The notes under the pieces are model-generated. The model had not been told where the DNA came from. It saw only the letters and a list, made by a program, of their open reading frames with translations, and made no database searches. A stretch of DNA of 64,000 nucleotides, taken from positions 1 through 64,000 of the forward strand of contig NZ_DASSAB010000032.1 of assembly GCF_035685805.1 (NCBI RefSeq), read 5' to 3'. Positions within the stretch are counted from its first letter, which is position 1. Each line of letters starts with the position of its first letter. The position numbers and the translations under genes were made by a program. This DNA comes from Dyella_A sp035685805. Lineage in GTDB: Bacteria > Pseudomonadota > Gammaproteobacteria > Xanthomonadales > Rhodanobacteraceae. Below, piece after piece: positions 49,243-58,091 of this stretch.

Positions 49243-49352
49243 GTCATCATTCCGACGGAAGCTGGAATCCAGTGAGTGCGATGCTCTCCGCGAAGGGGCT
49301 CGGCGTGCTGCGCACAGGTACCTCACTGGATCCCGGCTTTCGCCGGGATGAC
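49243..49352. repeat. Dispersed palindromic element, copy 3 (diverged)
   Basis: GTCATCATTCCGACGGAAGC and its near-complement GGCTTTCGCCGGGATGAC face outward about 110 bp apart, with CAGTGAG...CTCACTG continuing the pairing inward. It lies between efp and mtaD. Confidence 0.6.
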
Positions 49353-49392
49353 AAGCCGGCAAAGGCGCGGGCATCGCCCACGCGCCGGCTTG

Positions 49393-49974
49393 TCACTTGC
49401 CGACGCGGCTGTCGTATTCGCCGGTGCGGGTATCGACCTTGATGATCTCGTCCTGGTTGACGAACAACGGCACGCGCACCACGGCGCCGGTTTCCAGCGT
49501 GGCCGGCTTGCCGCCGCCGCCGGAGGTATCACCGCGCACGCCCGGGTCGGTCTCGACGATCTTCAGCTCGACGAACTTCGGCGGCTGTACGGCGATGATG
49601 CCGCCGTTGAAGAGCGTGACCACGCATTCCTCCTCGCCCTTGAGCCACTTCCACGCGTCGCCCATGGCGGACAGCGTGGCCGGGATCGTCTCGAAGGTCT
49701 CCATGTTCATGAAGTTCCACACCCGGTCCTTGCCGATACCGTCGATGAAGGACAGCTGCATGTCGGTGTCGACCGCATCGGCCTCCTCGAACGAGTCGCT
49801 GGACTTCAACGTCTGCTCGGTGGTGCGGCCATCCTTGAGGTTGCGGATACGGATGCGGGTGAACGCCTGGCCCTTGCCCGGCTTGATGAAGTCCGCCTCG
49901 GTGATGATCCACGGATCGCCGTTGTGGAGGATCTTCTTGCCCGTTTTGACATCGTTGAGGCCAAGGGTCGCCAT
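49393..49974 (-). CDS. efp: Elongation factor P
   Basis: 193 aa, three-domain EF-P that relieves ribosome stalling at polyproline. The modified residue is Lys34 in DFIKPGKGQAF. Its modification enzyme EpmB is encoded divergently 89 bp away, pointing to beta-lysylation as in E. coli rather than rhamnosylation, which needs Arg at that site. Both promoters must share the 89-bp gap. Confidence 0.95.
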   Translation of the reverse strand: MATLGLNDVKTGKKILHNGDPWIITEADFIKPGKGQAFTRIRIRNLKDGRTTEQTLKSSDSFEEADAVDTDMQLSFIDGIGKDRVWNFMNMETFETIPATLSAMGDAWKWLKGEEECVVTLFNGGIIAVQPPKFVELKIVETDPGVRGDTSGGGGKPATLETGAVVRVPLFVNQDEIIKVDTRTGEYDSRVGK

Positions 49975-50063
49975 GCGCTATCTGCTCCAGGGTAAATTCC
50001 GCCGCCGCGGGCGGCTAAAATGAATGCTTCGTCGGGCGCCCGGGCCCGATTCACAGGTCCGCC

Positions 50064-51074
50064 ATGATAACCGCAAGCTCCAGCGCCCGCCTATCGTCGC
50101 CCGTCCCGGACTGGCGCCAGCTCTGGCGCGAGGCCATCACCGACCCCGCCGAGCTGCTCGCCCTGCTGGGGCTGTCCTCGCTTGCGGCGCAACTGCCTGT
50201 CGACGATGCCGGCTTCGCGCTGCGCGTACCGCGCGGTTTCGTGTCGCGCATGCGCCACGGCGATCCATCGGACCCCCTGCTGCTGCAGGTACTGCCCCAG
50301 CTGGCGGAGCTTGCGGACGTGGACGGCTACGCCGTGGACGCAGTGGGCGATCTGGGCGCGCGCGAGTCGCAGGGCCTGCTGCACAAGTACCACGGCCGCG
50401 CGCTGTTGATCGCCAGCGGCAGCTGCGCGATCAACTGCCGCTACTGCTTCCGCCGACACTTTCCCTACGGCGAGGAGATGGCCGCGGCAGGCCAGTGGCG
50501 ACGGGCCTTGGAGCACTTGCGCCTGGACACCAGCATCCACGAGTTGATTCTCTCCGGCGGCGATCCGCTGGCGCTGGCCACGGCCAAGCTCGAAGAGCTC
50601 AGCCGCGGCCTCGCCGACCTGCCGCACGTGACGCGGCTGCGCATCCACACCCGCCTGCCGGTGGTCCTGCCCGAGCGGATCGATGCGCCGTTCACCGAAT
50701 GGCTGGGCTCGCTTCCGCTGCAGAAGGTCGTGGTGCTGCACGCCAACCATGCCAACGAACTGGATGCCTCGGTGGACGACGCGTGCGAGCGCCTGCGCGG
50801 CGCCGGCGCCACCGTGTTGAACCAGGCGGTGCTGCTGCGCGGGGTGAACGACGCGGCCGACGCGCTGGTCGACCTGTCCGAGCGGCTGTTCGCCGCGGGC
50901 GTGCTGCCGTACTACCTGCACCAGCTCGACCGGGTGCAGGGCGCGGCCCATTTCGAGGTCGACGACGCTGCCGCACTGGCGCTGGTGCAAGCCATTCGCG
51001 CACGGCTACCCGGTTACCTGGTGCCGCGGCTGGTGCGCGAGGTGGCAGGCGAGCCGGCCAAACGCCCGCTCTGA
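50064..51074 (+). CDS. epmB: EF-P beta-lysylation protein EpmB
   Basis: 336 aa, radical-SAM lysine 2,3-aminomutase that makes (R)-beta-lysine for EF-P. The cluster site is CAINCRYCF (Cys121, Cys125, Cys128), then HEL ILSGGDPLA-type and RLRIHTRLPVVLPERI. It is shorter than the catabolic aminomutase and lacks its C-terminal part. Its partner EpmA (lysyl transferase) is not in the window. Confidence 0.94.
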   Translation: MITASSSARLSSPVPDWRQLWREAITDPAELLALLGLSSLAAQLPVDDAGFALRVPRGFVSRMRHGDPSDPLLLQVLPQLAELADVDGYAVDAVGDLGARESQGLLHKYHGRALLIASGSCAINCRYCFRRHFPYGEEMAAAGQWRRALEHLRLDTSIHELILSGGDPLALATAKLEELSRGLADLPHVTRLRIHTRLPVVLPERIDAPFTEWLGSLPLQKVVVLHANHANELDASVDDACERLRGAGATVLNQAVLLRGVNDAADALVDLSERLFAAGVLPYYLHQLDRVQGAAHFEVDDAAALALVQAIRARLPGYLVPRLVREVAGEPAKRPL

Positions 51075-51207
51075 AAGCGAAGCCGCTCGCCACGCCGTCG
51101 CGCCACGCTGGCGGCCACCGCCGGAATCCGTTACAAACCTCGTCTACGCAAGAGCGCCTGCGCCACGCCTCCGCAAGGCACGGCGCCCCACGGACCACCC
51201 GGTGCCC

Positions 51208-53256
51208 ATGAAAAAAGACGCCTCCGTTATCCGGATCCTGTTCATCGAGACTTCGGTCGAAGATGCCGAGCAGATCATCAGCCTGCTGCGCAACGGGGGT
51301 ATCGCGGTACGCCCCGCCCGCGCCACCACCCCCGAGGAGATCCAGGCCGCGCTTGACGAGCAGGCGCCGGACATCGTGCTGTACGACCCGGCGCTGGCGA
51401 AGATGACGCTGAGGGAAGTCACCCAGAAGCTGGACGCCAACGGGCGCGACATGGCGCTGGTGGCAATCGTGGCGCAGATGGACAACCAGCTCGTCGCCGA
51501 CCTGTTCAACGATGGCGTGCGCGGCATCGCGATCCGCAGCCAGACCAAGCAGCTGGCGACGGTCCTGCAGCGCGAGCACGAGGCCCTGCAGACGCGCCGC
51601 CAGGTGCGCCTGCTCGAGTCGGCGCTGCGCGAATCGGAGCGCCGCGCGGATGCCCTGCTCGACTCCTCCACCGATCCGATCGCCTTCGTGCACGAGGGCA
51701 TGCATGTGCGCGCCAACAAGGCCTACCTGGAGACCTTCGGCTACGACGAGTTCGACGACATGCTCGGCCTGCCGGTGCTGGACCTGATCAGCAGCAACGA
51801 TGCGGAAGGCTTCAAGAACCTGCTGCGCGCCCAGTCACGCAACGAGAAGGCGCCCAACCACATCGAACTGCAGGCCCGACGCTCGGACGGCACCACGTTC
51901 CAGGCCACGGTGGAGTTCGCCCACGCCACCTTCGAGGGCGAGCCGTGCCTGCAGATCGTGTTCCGGCGCCAGCAGGTCGATCCGATGCTGATCGAACAGC
52001 TGCAGCGCGACCCGGTCACCGGCTTGTACAACCGCGCCCGCACGCTGGAGTGCATCGACGACGCGGTGGCCGCCGCCGCGAAGGGAACCAAGGGCCAGAG
52101 CCTGCTGCTGATCGAGCCGGACAACTGGAACAGCATGGTCGACAGTGTCGGCCTGGGACGGGCTGACGAGCTGCTTGCGGCCTTCGCCAACCGTGTCAGC
52201 AGCCAGCTCGGCGAAGATGATGTCGCCGGACTGCTGGCCGAGCACACCATTGGCGTGGTGCTGCGCGATCGCAACGACGAGGCCATCAAGGCCTGGATCG
52301 GCAAACTGCAGCACGCCATCGCCGACGAGATCTTCGACCTCGGCAGCCAGTCCATCACCGTGTCGACGAGTATCGGTGGCAGCCTGCTGGGAGAGAAGAA
52401 CGCCAACGCCGAGTTGCTGCTGAACCAGGCCAACCAGGCGCTGCGCAACGTGATCAGCCAGGGCGGTGGCCGGGTGGAGGTACACGACCCGGCGGCACGC
52501 GAGAAGGCCGACGAGGAGCGCGAGCGTTACTGGCTGCAGCTGCTGCAGCAGGCCCTGGCGACCGACGGGTTCGTGCTCTACCACCAGCACACCATCAGCC
52601 TGCAGGACGCCGAAGGCGAGTATTCGGAGATCCTGCTGCGCATGAATGGTCCGCAGGGCGAGGTGCTGCCCGGGTTCTTCATGCCCATCGCCGAACAGCA
52701 CGGGCTGACCGTGGCGATCGATCGCTGGGTGCTGAGCAAGGCGATCTCGATCCTGCGCACCCGCGATGGCCAGGGCATCCACACGACGTTCTTCGTCAAG
52801 CTCACCGCCGACTCGATCCAGGACCCGACCCTGCTGCCCTGGCTGGGAGAGCAGGTGAGCAAGGCCGGGCTCAAGCACGGACAGATCGTGCTGGAGATGA
52901 CCGAAAGCAAGGTGGTCACCTTGCTGCGTCCGGCCCACGAGTTCGTCACCGGCTGGAAGAAGCTCGGCGGTCGATTCGCACTGGAGCAGTTCGGCTCCGG
53001 CCTGAACTCGTTCCAGCTGCTCACCCATGTGGACGCGGATTATCTCAAGATCGACCGCAGCTATATGGCGCAACTGCCGCAGCACCCGGAAAACCAGAAG
53101 AAGATCACCGAGATCTGCCACCAGGCCCGCGAGATGAACCGCATCACCGTGGCCGAGTGGGTCGAGGATGCCAGCAGCACGTCGCTGCTGTTCGCGTGTG
53201 GCGTGGACTTCGTGCAGGGCAACTTCCTGCAGGAGCCGCAGCGCCTGATGGCCTGA
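51208..53256 (+). CDS. fimX: FimX-like degenerate GGDEF/EAL protein
   Basis: 682 aa from the ATG at 51208; an upstream GTG two codons earlier is possible. Domains in order: receiver-like without phosphorylation pattern (1-125), PAS (~140-255), degenerate GGDEF (~265-420) and degenerate EAL (~430-680). The EAL signature reads EILLRM at ~474 and other catalytic positions are altered (EQFGSGLNSFQL, AEWVEDASS), so no phosphodiesterase activity is expected. Length and layout match FimX, which binds c-di-GMP and controls type IV pili, with PilZ in Xanthomonas. No pil genes are in the window. Confidence 0.85.
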   Translation: MKKDASVIRILFIETSVEDAEQIISLLRNGGIAVRPARATTPEEIQAALDEQAPDIVLYDPALAKMTLREVTQKLDANGRDMALVAIVAQMDNQLVADLFNDGVRGIAIRSQTKQLATVLQREHEALQTRRQVRLLESALRESERRADALLDSSTDPIAFVHEGMHVRANKAYLETFGYDEFDDMLGLPVLDLISSNDAEGFKNLLRAQSRNEKAPNHIELQARRSDGTTFQATVEFAHATFEGEPCLQIVFRRQQVDPMLIEQLQRDPVTGLYNRARTLECIDDAVAAAAKGTKGQSLLLIEPDNWNSMVDSVGLGRADELLAAFANRVSSQLGEDDVAGLLAEHTIGVVLRDRNDEAIKAWIGKLQHAIADEIFDLGSQSITVSTSIGGSLLGEKNANAELLLNQANQALRNVISQGGGRVEVHDPAAREKADEERERYWLQLLQQALATDGFVLYHQHTISLQDAEGEYSEILLRMNGPQGEVLPGFFMPIAEQHGLTVAIDRWVLSKAISILRTRDGQGIHTTFFVKLTADSIQDPTLLPWLGEQVSKAGLKHGQIVLEMTESKVVTLLRPAHEFVTGWKKLGGRFALEQFGSGLNSFQLLTHVDADYLKIDRSYMAQLPQHPENQKKITEICHQAREMNRITVAEWVEDASSTSLLFACGVDFVQGNFLQEPQRLMA

Positions 53257-53334
53257 TCGTCCGCGCAGCCCGGCGGCAGCGCTGGCTGCACCGGGACGCC
53301 GCCCGCTGCTGATGACGCGCAGCAGGCGAGCATC

Positions 53335-53364
53335 AAAAAAGCCGCGGGCTGGCCCGCGGCTTTT
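53335..53364. terminator. Bidirectional terminator between fimX and rplS
   Basis: AAAAAAGCCGCGGGC-TGG-CCCGCGGCTTTT: 8-bp GC stem with A and T tracts on both sides, between the converging fimX-like gene and the rpsP-rplS operon. Confidence 0.9.
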
Positions 53365-53395
53365 CTGTTTTGCAAAACCCGCTGGGAGCGAGCGT

Positions 53396-53800
53396 TTACT
53401 CGGCGGCAGCAGCGGCCGCGGCGGCCTTGGAGGCAGCCTTCGCGGCAGCAGCGGCAGCGATGTCTTCCTTGATGCGAGCAGCCTTGCCTTCCAGCCCGCG
53501 CAGGTAGTACAGCTTCGCGCCGCGGACCTTGCCCTTGCGCTTGACCGTGACGGATTCGATGGTCGGGCTGTGCGCCTGGAACACGCGCTCGACGCCGGTA
53601 CCATGCGAGATCTTGCGCACGGTAAAGGCCGAATGCAGGCCGCGGCTGCGCTTGGCGATGACGATGCCCTCGAACGCCTGCACGCGCTCGCGGTTACCTT
53701 CCTTCACCTTGACGTTGACCACTACCGTGTCGCCGGGGCCGAAGTCCGGCAGCTGGCGGGTGATCTGCTCGGATTCGAACTGTTCGATGATCTTGTTCAT
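53396..53800 (-). CDS. rplS: Ribosomal protein L19
   Basis: 134 aa, ~18 longer than E. coli L19. The core is normal (LPDFGPGDTVVVNVKV, EGIVIAKRSRGLHSAFTVRKISHG). The extra C-terminus is nearly all Ala with a few Lys and a final Glu. The start at 53800 (MNKIIEQ) is standard. It is last in rpsP-rimM-trmD-rplS, the usual order. Confidence 0.96.
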   Translation of the reverse strand: MNKIIEQFESEQITRQLPDFGPGDTVVVNVKVKEGNRERVQAFEGIVIAKRSRGLHSAFTVRKISHGTGVERVFQAHSPTIESVTVKRKGKVRGAKLYYLRGLEGKAARIKEDIAAAAAAKAASKAAAAAAAAE

Positions 53801-53832
53801 GGCAACACCTGTGTCAAATGCAATAACTGCGG

Positions 53833-54594
53833 TCACACGTTGGCCGCATCGTTGTGCCGCAGGTACTCGCGGCGGAATTCTTCAAGCAGCGCGGAAGACT
53901 CTGCATCCAGGGTCCGCCGCGCCAGCAGGTCGGGACGTCGCAACCAGGTCCGTCCCAGCGACTGCTTCAGGCGCCAGCGGCGAATCGCCGCGTGGTCGCC
54001 GGACAAAAGCACTGCCGGCACATCACCCAGTGCGTCGTGCACCGGCTTGGTGTAGTGCGGACAATCCAGCAGGCCGTCCGAAAACGAATCCTGCAGGGCG
54101 GACTGCGCATCGTTCAACGCGCCATCCTGCAGCCTTCCCACGGCATCGATCACCACCGCGGCGCCCAGCTCGCCACCCGACAACACATAATCGCCGATCG
54201 ACAGCTCCTCGTCGACCTCGTGCGCCAGCAAACGCTCGTCCACACCTTCATATCGTCCGCAAATCAGAGCCACACGCGGCAACCTCGCCAGCGCCTCCAC
54301 CCTGCCTTGCGTCAGCCGCGCTCCCTGCGGACTGAGGTAAATCACGTGCACCGGCTCCGGCGCAGCCTCGCGTACGACGCTCAGGGCCGCGCGCAAGGGT
54401 TCGATCAGCATCACCATCCCGGGACCACCGCCGCAGGTGCGGCCATCCACGGTGCGGTAGCTGTCGCGGGCATAGTCGCGGGGGTTCCACGTCTGCACCT
54501 GCAACAGATCCCGCTGCTGTGCGCGTCCCACCACACCGACCGCTGCGCACTGCTGCATGAATTCGGGAAACAGCGTGACAACGTCGATCCGCAT
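53833..54594 (-). CDS. trmD: tRNA (guanine-N1)-methyltransferase
   Basis: 253 aa. Makes m1G37 in tRNAs reading CNN codons, preventing frameshifts. Visible: MRIDVVTLFPEF, CGGGPGMVM, the knot motifs ICGRYEGVDERL and IGDYVLSGGELGA, and FSDGLLDCPHYTKP. It lies between rimM (31 bp) and rplS (32 bp). Confidence 0.97.
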   Translation of the reverse strand: MRIDVVTLFPEFMQQCAAVGVVGRAQQRDLLQVQTWNPRDYARDSYRTVDGRTCGGGPGMVMLIEPLRAALSVVREAAPEPVHVIYLSPQGARLTQGRVEALARLPRVALICGRYEGVDERLLAHEVDEELSIGDYVLSGGELGAAVVIDAVGRLQDGALNDAQSALQDSFSDGLLDCPHYTKPVHDALGDVPAVLLSGDHAAIRRWRLKQSLGRTWLRRPDLLARRTLDAESSALLEEFRREYLRHNDAANV

Positions 54595-54625
54595 CAGACC
54601 CTCGACTCCGGCGCGTGGCGCGAAC

Positions 54626-55141
54626 TCAGAATTCAGGATCCCAATCCACCACCATACGGCCGCCGTCGAGATCCACCGAATGCACGTAGCGGCCCTGAAT
54701 GAAGGGAATCAACCGCTCGCGTTCATCGTCACGCACCACCACCACATCGTTGGCGCCCGTTGCGAACAGGTGGCTGACCCGTCCCAACACCACTCCGTCC
54801 GTCGTGGTGACCTCGAGGCCTTCGAGGTCGACCCAGTAATACTCGTCCTTGCCGGGCGGCGGGAGCGATTCGCGGGCGACATAGATGTCCTTGCCCACCC
54901 ACGCCACCGCCTTTTCGCGGCTGTCCACCTGCGGCAACTGGCATACCAGCCCCTTGCCCTGTGGACGCCCCTTGATGCCCGACATCTCCACCATCTCACC
55001 CGGCGCCACACTCAGCTGCCAGGGCTGGTAATCGAAGATGCGCGTGCGGGGCTCGGACCAGGATTCGATCTTGAGCCAGCCCTGCACGCCGTACAGCCCG
55101 ACGATGCGCCCCATCAGGACGCGCCGACCGGCTGTCGCCAT
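54626..55141 (-). CDS. rimM: Ribosome maturation factor RimM
   Basis: 171 aa. Helps assemble the 30S head near S19. It has the N-terminal MGRIVGLYGVQGWLKI barrel and the C-terminal PRC-barrel DIYVARESLPPPGKDEYYWVDLEGLEV and WDPEF end. The start at 55141 is 2 bases after the rpsP stop. Confidence 0.95.
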   Translation of the reverse strand: MATAGRRVLMGRIVGLYGVQGWLKIESWSEPRTRIFDYQPWQLSVAPGEMVEMSGIKGRPQGKGLVCQLPQVDSREKAVAWVGKDIYVARESLPPPGKDEYYWVDLEGLEVTTTDGVVLGRVSHLFATGANDVVVVRDDERERLIPFIQGRYVHSVDLDGGRMVVDWDPEF

Positions 55142-55143
55142 AC

Positions 55144-55398
55144 TCAGGCGGCCTGCTGCTTGCCGGCTTCCTTCACCAGCGCAGCGACCTTGTCGGTCAG
55201 CTGGGCGCCCTTGCCCACCCATTCCTTCACGCGCTCGACGTTCAGCTCAAGGCGCTTGTCCTTGCCCGACGCAACCGGGTTGTAGAAACCCACGCTCTCG
55301 ATGTTGCGACCGTCGCGCTTGTTGCGCTGGTCGGTCACGACGACGTGGTAGAACGGACGGCCCTTGGCGCCACCGCGCGAAAGACGAATCTTGACCAT
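55144..55398 (-). CDS. rpsP: Ribosomal protein S16
   Basis: 84 aa, normal S16: MVKIRLSRGGAKGRPFYHVVVTD and ESVGFYNPVA. First gene of the rpsP-rimM-trmD-rplS operon. The start at 55398 is the family start; the longer frame adds 14 unrelated residues. Confidence 0.97.
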   Translation of the reverse strand: MVKIRLSRGGAKGRPFYHVVVTDQRNKRDGRNIESVGFYNPVASGKDKRLELNVERVKEWVGKGAQLTDKVAALVKEAGKQQAA

Positions 55399-55565
55399 AG
55401 TAAAAGCTCCAGAGTTGCCGGAATTGCCGGCCGCACGCACGAGACCGTGCGCGGTAAACGCGACATTTTAGCGGGTTTGAGGGAAAAGGGAAGCCCTCGA
55501 CGACACGCCAATCGAAGCCCCCTCGCCCCACCTCGCACCCGGGAAGATGTAGCGACGAAGCCAGC

Positions 55566-55643
55566 GTCATCCCCGCGAAAGCGGGGACCCATGTTGACTT
55601 TGGTGGCAAGAGCGAAATGGATCCCCGCTTTCGCGGAGATGAC
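55566..55643. repeat. Dispersed palindromic element, copy 4
   Basis: GTCATCCCCGCGAAAGCGGGG and its near-complement form an inverted pair ~78 bp long, in the 341-bp gap between rpsP and ffh. Nothing else supported was seen in that gap; the rpsP promoter should lie within ~100 bp of 55398. Confidence 0.75.
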
Positions 55644-55739
55644 GCTCGTCCTGTGGCTGGGTCCGCTCGCGCTGTAGCCACGTCCAGCTGCAGGTGTATC
55701 CAAAGGCGCAGAGTCGGACTTGCGCCAGACGCCGTCTCA

Positions 55740-57122
55740 TCAGCGCATCGGCGGCATGCCGCCGCCCATCCCGCCCATGCCCTTCATGGCACCGCGCATC
55801 TGCCGCATCAGGCCCTTGGTGCCACCCTTGGCCAGCTTGGACATCATCTTTTCCATCTGCATGTACTGCTTGAGCAGACGGTTGACGTCGGCCGGCTGGG
55901 TGCCCGAGCCGCGGGCCACGCGGGCGCGGCGCGAGCCGTTGAGCAGGTCGGGATGGCGCCGCTCCTTCTTGGTCATCGAACCGATGATCGCGACCATGCG
56001 CTTCAACTCGCCGTCGTTGACCTTCGACTTGACGCTGTCGGGAATGCTGGACATGCCGGGCAGTTTGTCCATCAGGCCGGCCAGTCCACCCATGTTGTTC
56101 ATCTGCTCGAGCTGGTCGCGCATGTCGTTGAGGTCAAAGCGCTTGCCCTTCATCACCTTGGTGGCGAGCTTCTGCGCCTTTTCCTGATCGACCTTGCGCT
56201 CGACCTCTTCCACCAGCGACAGCACGTCGCCCATGCCCAGGATGCGCTGGGCGACGCGATCCGGATGGAACGGCTCGAGTGCGTCGAGCTTCTCCCCTGC
56301 GCCCAGGAACTTGATCGGCCGCCCGGTGACGTAGCGAACGGAGAGCGCCGCGCCGCCACGCGCATCGCCGTCGGTCTTGGTCAGCACCACGCCGGTCAGC
56401 GGCAGCGCCTCGGCAAACACCTTGGCGGTGTTGGCTGCGTCCTGGCCGGTCATGGAGTCGACCACGAACAGCGTCTCGACCGGCGTGATCGCGGCATGCA
56501 GGGCCTTGATCTCATCCATCATCGCCTGGTCAACGCTCAGGCGACCGGCGGTGTCGACCAGCAGCACGTCGATCACCTCGCGCCGCGCCGCAGCGATGGC
56601 CGCCCGGGCGATGTCGATCGGGTTCTGCCCGGCCTCGGAGGGGAAGAAATTCACTCCCACCTGCTCGGCCAGCGTGCGCAGCTGCTCGATGGCCGCCGGA
56701 CGGTACACATCGCAGCTGACCACCATCACGCGCTTCTTCTTGCGCTCCACAAGGAAGCGCGCCAGCTTGCCGACGGTCGTGGTCTTGCCGGCGCCCTGCA
56801 GGCCTGCCATCAACACCACGGCCGGCGGCTGCTGCGCCAGGTTCAACTCGGTATTGACCGTGCCCATGACGGCCGTGAGCTCGTCGCTCACCACCTTCAC
56901 CAGCGCCTGGCCCGGCGAGAGGCTCTTGATCACCTCCTGCCCGACCGCACGCACCTTGACCCGCTCGATCAGCGCCTGCACCACGGGCAGCGCCACGTCC
57001 GCCTCGAGCAGGGCGATGCGCACTTCGCGCAGCGACTCGCGAATGTTCTCCTCGGTGAGCCGCCCGCGACCGCGCAGGCGGTTGACGGTGGTGGACAGGC
57101 GTTGGCTGAGCGACTCGAACAT
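55740..57122 (-). CDS. ffh: Signal recognition particle protein Ffh
   Basis: 460 aa. GTPase that with 4.5S RNA brings membrane proteins to the translocon. NG domain with GLQGAGKTTTVGKLA, DTAGRL and TKTDGDARGGAAL; Met-rich M domain at the C-terminus ending in MRGAMKGMGGMGGGMPPMR. It is divergent from a ypjD-like gene, an order conserved in gammaproteobacteria. Confidence 0.97.
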   Translation of the reverse strand: MFESLSQRLSTTVNRLRGRGRLTEENIRESLREVRIALLEADVALPVVQALIERVKVRAVGQEVIKSLSPGQALVKVVSDELTAVMGTVNTELNLAQQPPAVVLMAGLQGAGKTTTVGKLARFLVERKKKRVMVVSCDVYRPAAIEQLRTLAEQVGVNFFPSEAGQNPIDIARAAIAAARREVIDVLLVDTAGRLSVDQAMMDEIKALHAAITPVETLFVVDSMTGQDAANTAKVFAEALPLTGVVLTKTDGDARGGAALSVRYVTGRPIKFLGAGEKLDALEPFHPDRVAQRILGMGDVLSLVEEVERKVDQEKAQKLATKVMKGKRFDLNDMRDQLEQMNNMGGLAGLMDKLPGMSSIPDSVKSKVNDGELKRMVAIIGSMTKKERRHPDLLNGSRRARVARGSGTQPADVNRLLKQYMQMEKMMSKLAKGGTKGLMRQMRGAMKGMGGMGGGMPPMR

Positions 57123-57266
57123 GGGGAGAAACCGTGGCGCGGAAAACGACGATTATAGCCAACGCCGCCGTGCCCGCCGCGCGTACGTCGGAATTGTCCT
57201 GCTGCCCCGGCGAAACCCCGTGCGATGCCTGCCCGCGGCGACACCGCTGTGCGACACTGCCCGGCC

Positions 57267-58067
57267 ATGACGCTCACCGTGCTCAACCTGCTTGCCATCG
57301 CCCTGTACGCCGCGGCCGCCGCGAGTCTTGCCTGGCCCCTGCTCGCTCCTGGACGCGCTCCGGCCGGACGCGGTCCGCTGGCGCTAGGCGCCCTTGCCGT
57401 GGCGCTGCATGCGGGGATTCTGCTCGGCATGCACCGTGGCGCGCTGGACCTGCACTTCTTCGCCGCGCTGTCGCTGGTTGCATGTGTGGTCTCGGCGCTG
57501 ACGCTGCTGGTCAACCTGACCCGCCCCGTAGCGGCCCTCGGTGTGATCGTGTTTCCGCTGGCGGCGCTGCTGGTGGCGGTAGACCGCTTTGTCGCGCCAC
57601 CGACCATGCCGCAGCCGATGGACTGGCAGATCAAGCTGCACGTCACCGTGGCCCTGATCGCCTTCAGCGTGCTGTCGATCGCCGCCGTCATGGCGATCGG
57701 CCTGGCGGTGCAGGAACGGGGCCTGCGCCATCGCCAGTTCGGCCCGTGGCTGCGCGCGCTGCCGCCACTGACACTGACCGAGAACCTGCTGTTCCAGCTG
57801 ATCGGCGCCGGTTTCGCGCTGCTCACGCTGACCTTGCTCACCGGCTCGCTGTTCGTCGACAACCTGTTCGGCCAGCACCTGGTGCACAAGACCGTGCTGT
57901 CGATCGTCGCCTGGCTGATCTTCGGCGCCCTGCTGTTCGGACGCTGGCGCTACGGCTGGCGCGGGCGCCGCGCGGTGAACCTCACGCTGTCCGGCATGGC
58001 GCTGCTGCTGCTGGCGTTCTTCGGCACCAAGGCGGTGCTGGAGCTGGTGCTGCACCGCGGTCTCTGA
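57267..58067 (+). CDS. CcsA-family inner-membrane protein (YpjD-like)
   Basis: 266 aa with about eight membrane helices. It belongs to the cytochrome c assembly CcsA/CcmC fold: MDWQIKLHVTVALIAFSVLSIAAVMA and the FGQHLVHKTVLSIVAWLIFGALL part with conserved His. In gammaproteobacteria the YpjD homologue next to ffh has no proven role in heme handling. The ATG at 57267 is used; it is divergent from ffh. Confidence 0.88.
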   Translation: MTLTVLNLLAIALYAAAAASLAWPLLAPGRAPAGRGPLALGALAVALHAGILLGMHRGALDLHFFAALSLVACVVSALTLLVNLTRPVAALGVIVFPLAALLVAVDRFVAPPTMPQPMDWQIKLHVTVALIAFSVLSIAAVMAIGLAVQERGLRHRQFGPWLRALPPLTLTENLLFQLIGAGFALLTLTLLTGSLFVDNLFGQHLVHKTVLSIVAWLIFGALLFGRWRYGWRGRRAVNLTLSGMALLLLAFFGTKAVLELVLHRGL

Positions 58068-58091
58068 GGTCGACGCGGCGGCGCCGGGGCA

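Noticed and set aside
49393..49974. EF-P-like YeiP instead of EF-P
   Set aside because: The KPGKGQAF loop with Lys34 and the adjacent epmB favour true EF-P.
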